Shown here piece after piece: positions 48,829 through 62,833 of a DNA stretch of 64,000 bases; position 1 is the first letter of the stretch; every line of letters begins with the position of its first letter. The translations under genes were made by a program, and so were the position numbers. The stretch comes from Linnemannia elongata. Its lineage: Eukaryota > Mortierellomycota > Mortierellomycetes > Mortierellales > Mortierellaceae. Where the stretch lies: positions 248,001-312,000 of the forward strand of contig JAXBDG010000009.1 in the NCBI GenBank assembly GCA_036320915.1. Reading direction: 5' to 3'. The notes under the pieces were generated by a model, which was given only the letters and a program-made list of their open reading frames with translations, did not search any database and had not been told where the DNA came from.

Positions 48829-51800
48829 ATGGAAGTCTCGGCACCATTCTTGCCCCAGTCAATTGCGACACTCATCTCGACAGTCAGTTTGGGAGCACGA
48901 GTATCCCTGCGGACAGCAGCTATCATAGTCGAGGCAAGTCTTGACTCTTAACTCGAATGAGGGACAATGCACCGAGAGAAGGAAAAAAAGTGCGGGTGGT
49001 GTAGCACCGCGAGTGAGCCAAGAGGAGGAAGGGGTGAGACAAATAAGCTATCTGACCAACCAGGCCGGCGCCCCTGTCTGGAGCACTTTTTCCGCTCCCC
49101 TTTGGTGCTCAAGAAGGCCAAACAAATGACGGCGAGCTTGTATTCATTTTATTGGTGGCAAATGAGTATCATATTATTCTTGGTGAATAGGAGCTGACTT
49201 TTTTTTTTTACTTGTAAAGGCTTTACTAGAGACACTGCAACATGGTACCAGCGCCACCCTTGGAATCAGTCGCCGTTCCCTCCTCGCTGCCATATCAACT
49301 GCCAAGATCCTCAATGTTCTCAAGGGGTCTGCAGGTCCAAAGTAAGTGTTCTATCTTTTGCTTATGTGATGACTGTGGTTGCACGTCGATCATGCCAGGC
49401 ATCATCATCATCATTTCACTCGACTGTACCTACTTTTGTTTGTGTGTTATGCTGCATTGTTGTTGCTGCATTGTTATACATTGTTTACTTTTGTTTTTTG
49501 TGTTGCTACCCTAACCTTTGAATAGCAGTCGCCTGACTGAATGACTAACCAACTCTGTTCTCTTTGGGCTTGTGATATATAGTGATGCTTTCACGATGCT
49601 ACTCGACAAGTACACTTCGCTAGGTGTGTACGTGATCCACCACTCCTTCACACTAACAGAACTCTTTGCCATATCGGGACTCCAGCTCGTCTCCAATACC
49701 CTCACTGCCGGCATCAGGGTAAGTCTGACATTCACCCCCATCCCATCTTAATTCCTTCATCGTTATCATCTCCATCCCTCCATCGATTCCCTTTACTTTT
49801 TTTATGTCACAATTTTTTACTCCTCCACATTCCTATGTCTCCGAACCTTTAACCTACACTCGGCTTTTTTTTTTACCCTTTGTTGGATATCTATCTGCCT
49901 GTTTGTTCACTTGATTGTCGACACAAAAATAACGTCGCGAATTGTTGGGGATGGAAGCTACAAAGCAACAGCTTATTGGTAAAGGAGGTCGATCAATGCG
50001 CGCCAAGGACGCTGCTGCATGCAGGACAAGCACCCGCTATGCTAAATCCCCCGAGAGAGAGAAAAAAGACAATGAGAAGTTTTGTCGCAATGCGGAAACG
50101 CTGAAGGATGCAAACAGACCTGTGGGGTGGAGATGTAAAAGTAGAATGGGATGAGTCTGTTGTTTGCGTGTTTATGAATAACAACGGACACGTTTTCTTA
50201 GTGCGCTTCTCTTCTTCATCTACCTCTTACTTTGACTTTCCTTGCCCTCCTTTCTCGTCCCCCCCCCCCCCCCCCCCCCTTGAATGTATACTTGGGCCAA
50301 GTTGAAAGAGGAGCGTGATTAAGGAGGCTTGAAGAATTATCCAACAGTGACAGTGACGGAGAGAAGACTCATGAGAGAAGGGGGCGGAGGCTAAGGCGGG
50401 AAAAGGGGCAGACCTACTATCGACATGTCTTGCTACCTTGCGCACTTTGTGTTTTTATCGTCACAGGCAGTGTGTTCTCAGGGACAACAACACAAAACAA
50501 AACAAAACAAACAAAACAAAAATCAACAAGCGTTGAAGCTAAGCCTAGGGTCATCATCCCCCTTCTTTCGACCCTCCAACGCAGGGGCTCAGGCACAGGC
50601 GTAGGCATGTGCAAAGGACAGACAATGAAATGGTCAATTACAATTTCACATCCTCCACTTCTCCGTCTATCCCACCAGCTCGTTTATTAATTGTGATTAA
50701 CACGAGACACGGGCGACAAAGACAAAGGGCTAGTTCGTGTGCAGCGTGGAGACGAGCAATACGAAAAGGCGATCGGATGATCTCACCCCAAGAGTCTAAC
50801 GCATTTGAACGTGGCGTTGGTGTTGGCTGTGTAAATCAAAAAAGACATATGATCTTAGTCTCGAAAACAGTAGGGGGGTGACAATTTGACAGAGCATGGT
50901 ATTGTTGACAATGTGTCAAGTAGGATATGTTTATCTTATGGGGATGAACAAAGAAGAGAGCAAGGCAGGCCGTATGGACATCACGCAAGCAAGTCGAGGA
51001 AGAGTGGGTAAAACAAAGATATACTGCCTAGAAGACTTCTTACCAGCCGAGTGTACCCCAGCCCGGTCAAAAAATTGGTGTTCGCTCCGCCAATATTGCT
51101 CTCAACATGTGCTTTTTGTGCTTGTAACCATTCGGACTAAGGGTTCTCATGTAACATGATTACCATATCTACTCCTCGGGGAATCTCCGCCTGCTTTATC
51201 TCCCCATGTACAATTTTGCATGGACATGGTCCGCCAACAAATGTTCTACGGTACTTAAATTAACATTACAACCATCTTGTTCAATTGGCATTAGACTGCG
51301 GAGGAATCTGTACGGGTTGTTGATGGGCTTTTTGGTTCGACCGAGACGTCAAAGGCTCTGGCAGCCGTGGTGGGGTTGGTCAAGAAAGAGGTATACGAGG
51401 ATCAGGATTTTGCTATTACACAAGCAGGAAAGATGGCAGTACTGGCATCCATTACCAAAGCCATCACCGTTTTTGCCTGTCTCCAAGCCGCCACCCACAA
51501 ACAAACACAAAAATCAGTTCGAACAATGCTTGTTTATGAAGGTGTCGTTGTGACAAGACCCAAGCGACTCGGAGGAGATGATTCGACACAGCTGGCAACC
51601 ATTCAACGGAGGCAGGACGACGACGAGGATGAAAACTCGGGCGAGCTCTTGGAGGACCTCTCACACGCTCTTGTCACAGATCCAGACGACGTGACCCAGG
51701 ATATGACTACCACTCAGATTGAACGCGTCCTAAGCGCCGATATTCTTCAAGTCACAACAACAACTACTCTTACCACTACAACTACACAGACCTTTGCTCG

Positions 51801-54417
51801 CCCAGGAGCTGACCTTTCAAAACTCGGAAAACCATTGCCTCCAATTCTCGACAAGGAGCTATCGTCGTCAATGCAGCGACAAGGACACTACCCATCATCG
51901 ATTGAAACTGCCAGTTCCTCCCGCGCAGCCACCTCATCAATGGCCATCACTACACGGTCCCGGAGGGGCTCCGTCTCTTCTATCGCGTCCGTCGCCACCA
52001 CCCTGACTCAATACGCCACGACATCGATTGTCAGCAATTCTCATGGAACACCTAATGGCACAGTTCGCCACAGCACTGCAATGGCCAGTGATACCTTTAG
52101 ACCTTCAGAGTCGCTGGCAACGGAGGGAACCCGCCAAGCTAACAACAACCTCCGCCTCATGTTCTCGACAGTGACCAAGAAGTTCAAGAAGAACCAAAAG
52201 GTCCAGATTGGTGGAGATACCGACGGCACCGTGCTGTCCAGGACGCAGGAACGGGAGATTAGGACGAGTGAAGCCCGGGACTCGTTGGACTGGTCTGAGG
52301 ACGATACGGACTGGATTGAGGTGACAAAGTCTTCAGAGACCATGTCGTCCGTCGAAATGAACGCGACCTTGTACGACGTCCCATTGGAGAAGAAGAACGG
52401 CAGTACTAAGCTTGGATCCGCGACATTTGGGCTCAAGAATGGACTCTCGACAAAGAAATTTGGACGATCTTTCTTCTCAAAGATGTCGAAACCCTCAGTT
52501 TTTGGCAAGAATGGCGAGCACAATGTTTTGGATGCAGGCCCTCAGCTGACCATCACGGAGGTGGACGAATCCAGGAACGACTCGGATAACTCTTTGCCGG
52601 ACAGGAATACAACTTCCGGTCCTACTTTGGTAGGATTGAAGGGTGGTAGTAGTGACGAGGACGACCATGTAGACTCGCGCCCACCGCCCCCACCCAAGGA
52701 GCCACAGGAACCCAACCCCGCCAACTTTCCTCGAGACCATCTGGTTCGCAACATTCAGCGTTTCATGCGATACGCGTCGGCGAGTTATGGGCACAACTTT
52801 ATGCGAATCCTTGGTATCGGCACTATTGGAGATTCAGTCTACTCGCCCTATGGAGATCATCCCAACCACCATGCGTTTGCGACCCACACATCGACACCAC
52901 TGGACTCGATTCTTTTGTCGTCGTTCACAGACCCAGGCACCAAAGGAACGTTCCATGCGCCCAAGATGCACTCGCTTGTCCACTACATCAACTTGGACCA
53001 TGGAGCTCAGTGTGTGGTCCTGACATGTCGCGGAACCCTTGGTTTGTCGGATGTGTTGACGGATCTCTGTGCCCATTACGACGACCTGGTGATGCCTACT
53101 GTCAAATCTGGAAAGAGAGTCGGTCAACCTGCACCCTCAAAGTACAAGGTCCACGCAGGAATGCATGCCTCTGCCCGTCTGTTGTCTCAGGAAACATCGA
53201 CTGTCTATAAGACCATCCAAAAGGCGCTTCAGGATTACCCCGACTATGGACTCGTTCTGTGCGGACATTCATTGGGAGGAGGCGTGGCTGCGATCCTGTC
53301 GGTGCTCTGGTCGATGAAGAGTGCCGACTTTGAAGCGTATGTTGAGGAGGAGGAAGACTACTCTAGCGACGAGGACGAGGACGAGGCTATTTCGCGTCGA
53401 GACAAGTCGAGGCCCAAACGACCCAGGAACCGCATTATATACCCCGAGATTACAACGCCCTTTGTGACCTCTCCTGGATCAGGCCTCCCAGCTGGACGCC
53501 CCATTCATTGCTACGCCTTTGGACCACCATGCGTCATGTCGCTTCCTCTGTCAAAGTACTGCAATGGATTGGTTACGACGGTTGTCCACCAGTATGATCT
53601 TGTCCCAACCCTTAGCTTGGGACTTTTGCGGGACTTCAAGAATGTGGCAACAACGTTGCATGAGGAGGGATCAGTGGTGGAGGATATTGTGAAGCGACTC
53701 ATCATTGGCGCGTCGTCCAATAAGGCCAATGCAGAGCGACAGGCGGCAGAGGATGCCAAGGTTGCGTCGACCACCTACACATCACCCTCAACTCCTGCGA
53801 CACAACCAACCAAGCCAGAGGGTTTGCCCAAACGGTCCCAGAGCATGCCCATGTACTCGGAATATGACCGGTGGCAGCTTCAGGAAGCAGAGGATCGGGA
53901 TTGGTCGTGGTCGCTCATCAAGACCATGCGTGCCGACATGAGCTCTGACAAGCTGTATCCACCCACGCCTGTTTACCACTTGGAATCCATCGCCACCACG
54001 ATCGTTGACCCTGAACCGTCATCTGCAGCGGCTGCTGCTGCTGCTAGTATGGCAGCATCGGTCTCAATGTCCACCGATCCTCAGTACCCAGGATCAACAC
54101 CCATGGCAAAGTCGTTCTCGGCCTCGGCAGCCTTCTCGGCAGCAGCATCGTATGCCAGCGGATTCCGACCCAGCTCTCCGTTTGGCTACAGGAGCTCGAC
54201 CCCTACTCCGGGGACGAGACCCAAGGCGGCAACTGCACCAGTAACGCCCGTGACCGCCCAGAAGGCGTTCAAGGTCTCGATGCGACGATTTGATCATGTT
54301 GAGGATCGGTTTGGCGAGTTGCAGTTTGCGCGGTCCATGTTCACCGACCATAACCCTGCCAATTATGAGGAGTGTGTCGAGCGCCTCACCCTCGCCGTCT
54401 TTCCTCCTGAGGAGTAG
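48829..54417 (+). CDS. sn1-type diacylglycerol lipase-like (lipase class 3) protein
   Basis: Four exons (48829-48933, 49220-49341, 49583-49718, 51295-54417) give 1161 residues. The class 3 lipase core lies at about residues 610-900: a YASASYGHNFMRI entry segment, VVLTCRGTLGLSDVLTDL, and the nucleophile elbow GHSLGGG with Ser780. YDLVPTLSLG further on probably supplies the acid. After the elbow helix an acidic insert (EEEEDYSSDEDEDE) occupies the place of the regulatory loop of mammalian diacylglycerol lipases. Such enzymes release 2-acylglycerol and fatty acid. The N-terminal part contains hydrophobic helices but no clear multi-spanning bundle, and residues 200-450 are Ser/Thr-rich. Intron 1 uses a GC donor (GAG then GCAAGT), supported by the peptide match across the junction. 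Intron 3 is 1576 nt. AATAAA lies at 54481-54486. Confidence 0.88.
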
Positions 54418-54615
54418 TCTCTTTTTTTTTTTTTTGTCATGGACTCAGTTATGCCATTTTTTGCTTATGATACAGAAAACAATAAAAAAAAAAACAAAAA
54501 AAAAAATATGCGTTCAAAACTTCATTTTTATTCCATCGGCAGAACATAGTTCTTTCACTTGTAAATGCCGGTATTTGACAAACTGGCGTGACAAACACGA
54601 CAAACGGTGTTAGTT

Positions 54616-55991
54616 TTAGTCCTTCTTGAAAGAGAATCGAGGAGCGTTCTCGGCAATGAAATAAGGTCTCGCCAAGGGCCTCACATGCTCCCAAGCCTCA
54701 TCAAAAGCGTGGACCATCTCTTCCGGCAAAGGACCCTTCTCCAACTCCGTCAAAGTTTCCTCCAACTGCTCGACCTTGGATGATCCAATCAAGATACCGT
54801 CCTTGGCAGTGAGGCCAGAATGGTGGCGCATCCAGCGGAGAGTTGCTTCCAGAAGGGTTAGGTTATGGGCTGTTGCGACCTTTGTGAGGGATTCGACGGC
54901 TTCGAAGGTTGTTTTGTTCCAGTACATTCCTCGGACCCTGGTTTGGGTGAAAAGGGAAGAGGGAGGAGGATGAGGAGGAGGAGGAGAGGAGGTGTGGGTT
55001 AGATTTCGTTGGTAACTTCGTCGCAATCATAAATACGAATTGACTCTTTTTTTTCGACAAACTGCAAAACCAAAAATAGGCCATGATTCGCGCGTGAGAG
55101 AAAAAAAGAAAGAGTCCAACACAAAAGAGCACATAAACACCTCTTCCGCAAATAACAATGAAAAGAAAAGAGACAAAACTTACATCTTGCCAATCGTAGT
55201 GTTGGCATCGTACCGACTGCCCTCCGGGGCCTCCATATCAAACTTGTACTTGCCCGAAAGGACACCTCCCGAGATGGGGTTATAGGCGTAAAAGCCGATG
55301 TTGAGGTATTTGAGGCAAGGAAGGAGTTCGTAGGTGACGTTCCGGTCGATGGGGTTGTAGGATCCTTGGTAGATTGTTGGGAGGACATAACCGTTTTGTT
55401 TGCAGATGGAGTGCATGAGTGCTACGTTCCAGGCTGAGTAGTTTGACACGCCAAACTAATTGGGAGAAGTGAGAGGTAGCTACAGTTAGGATCACTGGGC
55501 ATCAGAACGAAAAGACGACAGGCAACACATCAGAGCAACCCTTATTCCTTCATAAGAATGAAACTTACTCGTTCAAACAGCCCTTCCTTGTAGAGATCAT
55601 CAATTGCCTTCAATGTCTCTTCAAAAGGGACCGAATAATCCGGTGCATGCAAATACAAGATATCCACTTTGCTCGCATTCAACGCCTTCAAGCTCTCACG
55701 AAACTGCTTTGGCAAATTCTCGCGATTATGACTCCCCGCCTGGAAGGGGAAGATCTTTGTAGAGATCTTCAAATGGGCGGTGGGCACCTGGGAGAGAACG
55801 ATCTCACAATCGCCATTGCCATAAAAGCGGGCAGTGTCCACCTCGGTGTGACCGTGGGAGTGGAAAGTGGTGAGGAAGGGGGCGACGGCAGCGGGACCGC
55901 GGACTTTGCAGGCGGATGTTGAGGCGTCGGTGGTGTCAAGTCCGAATGTCATTGCTCCGAGGACGATGCGGGGGATGTTGGCGGTTGTCAT
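54616..55991 (-). CDS. AKR7-like aldo-keto reductase 1
   Basis: Three exons (55991-55569, 55455-55184, 54937-54616) give 338 residues. The family (aflatoxin-aldehyde reductase type) reduces aldehydes and ketones with NADPH in the cytosol. The barrel begins IPRIVLGAMTFG. The catalytic tetrad is visible as Asp52 and Tyr57 in VDTARFYGNGD, Lys79 in KISTKIFP and His115 in [21 protein letters not shown] and the C-terminal cofactor segment with DGILIGSSKVEQLEETL are typical. Intron positions match those of the two paralogues downstream on the same strand. Substrate cannot be told from sequence. The C-terminal tail differs from its paralogues. Confidence 0.93.
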
Positions 55992-57125
55992 GTTGGACTG
56001 TTAGGTTGTTGGTGAGAGGTGGGGTGAGCTGCTGTTAAGTTGTTTGATGTAGAATAAAAAAGGAAATGAAAGGGGGGGGCGAGCGTCCGCTTTTTATACG
56101 ACAAGAAGAAGGTGTGAGAATCCTTTCTTTATCACAGCATCATAAACCAAATAGCGGCGAGACACGCCGGCTCTTTGCATCGTTGTGTTTTGCTGGTGTT
56201 TTTTGGCATATTTGAGACCAATCAAGAAAAGATATACGCACCTACCCCCCCTACACATACCTCCGGTCGACTTCTTTCTCAGCCTCACCAAAGCTACATC
56301 ATCCGCCGTTCTGTAAAGACAACCAAACAAACAAGAGATGAACAATGATGCGAGGGTCCAAGCCCCAACATTGCCTCCGCAGTCTGTTTTTTCGTAAGCT
56401 GTCTAAATTTCCCCTCTCTTCTATTTCCTTCTATCGCCGTATGGATGAGCGAACCCTACCATGCATCGTTTTCTCCTTTTCTCGTATTGGCTCTTTTGAG
56501 CAAATACACGTCGGAACGCCGCGCGTTGAAACGTCGCCGATCAATTTATTATTATTATTATTTTTGCCTTTTTTAAGAGGGAAAGGGCGGCCGTGGAATA
56601 AAAGGGTAGGGTCTGCGCAATGGATAAAAGCGTCTGGACTTCTATTCCTCCAATTGGCTGGGCGTAAGGGTGCATGAACGAGAAGAAAAATGCTAACTTT
56701 GGCAAAAGGATTTCCCGGACAAAGGAGACACAACAATGATGATAGATGAACGAACTTCGGAAGCATTACGAATAGAAAAAAAAAAAAAAAAAAACGACTA
56801 CCTAGATATTGACTACAATCCAGAAGCGTAGAGCTGGCCCAATTTTTTCCACTTTATTGCAAGTGCTTCTCCATTGTCATTGCCAACCTTGATGGCCCAT
56901 AAGCACAACACAATGCGAGTTTAAAGAGATGCCATTGATTTATTATGCGAAATCATTGAATGCCTTTTGTATTCTTCTGTGTTATCAAGATCATTTAACA
57001 TTTCGAAGTCTGAAATATAGGAATAATAGACAGAAATTGATGATTGCCTTTCATCATTCTTTTGCTTATGGGCTTATACAGTTGTATAAGATATGCATGT
57101 CAACTGAAGTATCAGATGGTAGTAT
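55992..57125. other. Intergenic upstream of AKR copy 1
   Basis: It carries the promoter side of AKR copy 1 and a poly(A) run near 56777-56794. No intact gene was found. A truncated AKR fragment starts at its right edge. Confidence 0.45.
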
Positions 57126-57190
57126 CCTTGACGTGCTCCCAGACTTCATCAAACGCCTTGGCCATCTCCTCAGGCAACGCACCTCCCAAG
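57126..57190 (-). pseudogene. Fragment of a fourth aldo-keto reductase
   Basis: About 65 bp on the minus strand encode LPEEMAKAFDEVWEHVK, matching the last helix region of the adjacent reductases (LPEEMIKAFDDAWEHVK in copy 2). No other exon of this copy is nearby, so it is a relic of a deleted gene or partial duplication. The flanking 57191-57492 shows no gene. Confidence 0.75.
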
Positions 57191-57492
57191 GTAGAAGAAA
57201 AGAGAGAAAGGTGAAGAGAAGCAGAGGACCGTCCTGACATTCAGGAAACGAACCGTAGGACGATCTTTAATTCACCCAGAAAGTTGCGGTGATTACAGAA
57301 CATGGTGATCAAAGAAAAAAAATAAATAAAAGTTAATTGCGCTTTTGCTTTCTCACATTGTCAGCGTCACTGAAAAAGCTCTTCAGATGCAAAAAAAGTT
57401 TATTTCAATGGAAATCTCTTGGTCGTTTCCTTCGCTACTAATGCTCCGTTGCCGATACCACCGAAATGCAGAGGCGTACACGAGGGGGGTAT

Positions 57493-58778
57493 CTACTTGC
57501 CATCCTTCTCCAAGTCCAACTTGAGCAAATGAACCAGCGTGGGAGACTCAGGTCCGCGGAAGTACCAGTTGGTTGTTGGCTTGACGTGCTCCCAGGCATC
57601 GTCGAAGGCCTTGATCATCTCTTCGGGCAAAGGACCCTTGTCCAGCTCGGTCAAAGACTCCTCCAACTGTGCTACCGTCGAGGCGCCTATGATGATTCCG
57701 TCCTTGGCCTCGAGACCTGAATGGTGGCGCATCCAGCGGAGAGTTGCCTCAAGGAGGGTGAGGTTGTTGGCGGTGGCGACCTTTGTGAGATCTTGGACGG
57801 CCTCAAAGTTTGTCTTTGTCCAGTAACGATCGCGGAACCTGAGAATGGATGATAAAAACGAAATAGGAGTGGACATGTGGTCAGATCATAAATTTCGATT
57901 GCTCGTCTTTTAGTAAGTGAGAAGAGCAAAAAAAGATGCATGAAAGGGAGAGAACTTACAATTTTCCGAAACGGGTGTTGGGGTCATAGCGGCCTCCTTC
58001 CTTGACCTCGTCCTCAGCAAACTTGTACTTTCCGGACAGCATACCGCCAGAGATGGGGTTGTAGGCATAGAAACCAATGTTGTAGTGCTTGAGGCAAGGG
58101 AGCAACTCGATGGTGACGGAGCGGGCGATGGGGTTGTACATTCCCTGGTAGACCGAAGGACGGACGTATCCATGCTGTTTGCAGATCTCGTAAATCTGAG
58201 CGACGTTCCACGCCGAGTAGTTTGACAGACCGAACTAGATCGAAAGAAGGGGAGTTGGTTACATTTCGATTTTTGATTTCGATCGAGCTTAAACAATTAA
58301 AAAAGTAGAGACAAACAAAGCATGTCTTTTTTGTCGTTCAACTTACACGCTCGAAGAGACCCTCCTTGTAGAGGTCATCGATCGCCTTGACAGTTTCTTC
58401 ATAGGGAACAGAGTAATCAGGAGCATGCAAGTACAAGATATCGACCTTCTCCGCATTGAGAGCCTTCAGACTCTCCCTGAACTGCTTGGGCAAGTTCTCC
58501 TTGTTATGGCTTCCAGGAGCAAGAGGATAGACCTTAGTCGCGATCTTCAAGTGAGCGGTTGGCAACTGAGAGAGAACGGTCTCCGTGTCACCATTGCAAT
58601 AGATTCGGGCGGTATCGATCTCGATGTGTCCGTGAGCGTGGAAGGTTGTGAGGAAGGGGGCGACGTTTTCGACGCCGCGAATACGGACGACAGATGTGTC
58701 TGCGTTGGTGTTCTCGAGACCGAAGGTCATTGTTCCGAGAATGACACGGGGGATGTTGGCAGTCGTTGTGCTGGTCAT
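57493..58778 (-). CDS. AKR7-like aldo-keto reductase 2
   Basis: Three exons (58778-58347, 58234-57960, 57838-57493) give 350 residues. The tetrad is Asp55 and Tyr60 (IDTARIYCNGD), Lys82 (KIATKVYP) and His118 (ILYLHAPD). The second exon holds YNPISGGMLSGKYKF and the third holds GASTVAQLEESL and the shared LPEEMIKAFDDAWEHVK helix. Intron positions and phases are the same as in copy 1. It has a slightly longer C-terminus ending with LLKLDLEKDGK. NADPH-dependent carbonyl reduction is inferred from family membership; substrate unknown. Confidence 0.93.
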
Positions 58779-60221
58779 TTTTGGTTGTTGTTTGGTTGAG
58801 AGAAAGAGTGAATGAGGAAAAAACAAGTTGGCGACCACATCTGTACTTATACTAAAAAAAAATAAAAATAAAAATAAAAATAAAACAGATAAAAAAAAGA
58901 AAGACAGACGCCTATTGCCTCACTATCAACAGAACCATTATCATTATCATCATCATACCCTCGTTCCCAGGCTGGTCAGCAAACAAAGTCTAAACAGTCC
59001 ATTTACTCCATTTGCTCGCCTTTCGAAGAGTACGTCCAATCATATCACAGCCACGCACGTCTTTGCTTATGCTCACACCTTTTTTTTCTGTACGCGATCG
59101 AATTATTTTTTTATTTCCTTTTTCTTCTTCTATTCTCCCTCTGACCTTTTCTTGTTACCTAACCTCTTACCACGGCCTAGAACACCCCCTTTCTCGAAGA
59201 TTTTCATCCTCCGCAGCGCAGCCAGGCAAATGCTTATTATTCTTGAACTTTTAGCCGTACTTTTCCTAGTACTCCTCAGCCTCCTCTGTTTTCATGATTC
59301 CTGCCCATTCGCCGGATGACGGACATCCGTACGCACCCAGAAAAACACACGCGTCTCGACGTCCTCTCCCTCTTTCAGAGAAGTGCGCAGGCGCTCCAAG
59401 GTTTTGCCAGAACTTTGAAGCAATTGAACGACTGGAGCGAACGGATCTATTTTTTTGCTTCTTCTCTTTCATGCTCGTAGCATTGGGGGGGTAAACGAGA
59501 GAGAGGGTAAGTAAAGAAGCGACGTAAAGAGAAACTAGAAAAGATGGATTCCGGAAAAACCATTAGCCAGCCAGTTGTACCATTCTTATGTAAGAGATAC
59601 ATGTCGACTTTATTTCAGTGAGGTAAGAAAAAGTACGCCAAGAGGACGACGACCAATTGTGTGAACAGAAAGAGGACCAATTGAACGTCCATTTCTCAGT
59701 CCGGCTATGCAAATTGACTTTTTTTTCTTTTTTTGTTGTTCTCTCGCCCAAGGATGAATGAAAAAAAGTGAAGCAAGCTAGCCCGGCTGCCTTTCCTTCC
59801 GTTCTCCTCGTTATTACCAATCACCCTTACAATGAATGAAGTTTAGTCCTCGATTTATCATCGTAGAAGTATCCTTCGTTTTGGATGAAAGAATTGTCGT
59901 AGCAGTAGACACAGAACGACGCGATCGATTTACATACAAACTTTTCTTCACAGAGCTGAAAGCTTATCACGCTGACTGTTCCCATGAAGTTCTTCGACTG
60001 TTGTCCCCTCTCCTTTCTTACCTCTCTTCCACATACACTATCTCGTTCTCTCTCTCTCTATTTCTTCCTTTGCATCTCTATATTACCAACCCCTCTGGAA
60101 ACAAAAAGAAAGGTGACGAGAACTGACGCTGGGCATCATACCGGTCGTCTCTCGCATCTATCTATTGCCAATAGGATAGGCTTTGAATGGTCAATTTGAG
60201 GTGCAAGAGTGTTATCCACGC

Positions 60222-60256
<35 letters not shown>

Positions 60257-60388
60257 TACATCGTCCAGACGTAAAGTTTGGCAGCATACTTTTACTTTTC
60301 CCTTGCTGCTTTTCTTCATTCGCATCAATACTAACAAAAAGATCTATTCAAAAAAAACACCCCTTCGCTCTGTCAATCCCCTCCCCTT
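58779..60388. other. Intergenic between AKR copies 2 and 3
   Basis: A (AAAAT)n block lies near 58855-58882 and a poly(A) run near 60223-60251. C/T-rich stretches occur at 59090-59150 and 60003-60070. No gene was recognised. Confidence 0.45.
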
Positions 60389-61813
<1,425 letters not shown>

Positions 61814-62287
61814 GACTGAGAGTGTCGAGAGGGTCAGTGAAGAAGTGATGGTTGAAGCTGGGAATAATGGAAAATAAAAAAGCACATCGGTGTCCTTTAT
61901 ATACTCCCTTCATCCGTTCACACCCTTCACCTGCTGTTGATCGTTCGAACACCAATTCAGGGTATCAACCAAGTATTTTTCTTCAATCCATCCATGTATG
62001 GAGACGATCAGGGCAAGTCATGCATACATCTGAATAAAAAGAATAGAAGGCGCCGCACATGCAGGCACGAATGAGTCCGCCGCACTTTTTCTGTCAATTT
62101 GCTCCTGCCCCTTCTTCTTCTCACGGTCACCCTAGATGAAACTTAAAGCTGCGCATGCATCATCGATGCAATTGAGTCGAAAAAGAAAAAGTTAGACAAC
62201 TGACGTGAACAGTGGACGCGTAACCCTAGAAACGCGTACCACAACCACCCATTGCACTGCACTAAAGTAAAAATTGAGAAAAAGAAA
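61814..62287. other. Intergenic between AKR copy 3 and tRNA-Lys
   Basis: No gene was recognised. The left part is the upstream region of AKR copy 3. Confidence 0.4.
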
Positions 62288-62306
62288 CTCCTGATTGAAT
62301 CAGGAG
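62288..62306 (-). terminator. Perfect hairpin and T-run after tRNA-Lys
   Basis: Arms CTCCTGAT and ATCAGGAG (8 bp, 3-nt loop) lie 12 nt beyond the tRNA 3' end on the minus strand and are followed by TTTCTTTTT. T-runs end RNA polymerase III transcription; a hairpin is not normally needed. Confidence 0.5.
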
Positions 62307-62318
62307 ATGATGATCTAG

Positions 62319-62391
62319 CGCCCAACGTGGGGGTCGAACCCACAGCCTTCAGATTAAGAGTCTGACGCTCTACCGATTGAGCTAGCCGGGC
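62319..62391 (-). tRNA. tRNA-Lys (anticodon CUU)
   Basis: The minus strand folds as a 73-nt cloverleaf. The acceptor arm is GCCCGGC with GTTGGGC (two G-T pairs), the D-arm begins TAGCTCAATCGG with A-box character, the anticodon stem TCAGA/TCTGA encloses the loop CTCTTAA, and the T-arm contains GGTTCGACC. The anticodon CTT decodes AAG lysine. The gene has no intron and no encoded CCA, as usual for eukaryotes. Confidence 0.96.
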
Positions 62392-62833
62392 TAGAAGTTT
62401 GCTGATAGTGACTGGGTTTCTGGCACAATTTTGTTTAGACGGCTTAATTAAACGTGCACGTGATTTTCTGTAAGTGCCAGTACGATATTCCGTGTGCAAT
62501 TCCCTAATTGCAAGGTCTCTGAGAGGTGCCGAACATCTCTTTTTGTCTGTCAAAAAGCTGTGAAGAGCAGCGACAATTGCTGTGTAGAGCCAGGTTCTGG
62601 CCTGGACTGTAACTGGTAGATGGCGCCATGAAGAGCTTTGTCTGCAGTTCCTTATTTTCAAATGCCTCCTCCAGGTTGTTTGCCAGAGAAATAAAGTCGT
62701 GTACAAATAAAACCCCCATCGCACACTTCAAAGGTAGGAACCACGACAATTATAGAGAGGAAGAGTGCGTGAAAAAGTGTGTTTGTATGAGAAAGGCAAA
62801 AGAAAACGAAAAGACTATGCTAACAAAAAAGGA
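62392..62833. other. Intergenic between tRNA-Lys and the acyltransferase gene
   Basis: No coding sequence was identified. It includes the upstream side of the tRNA and the 3' flank of the acyltransferase. Confidence 0.4.
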
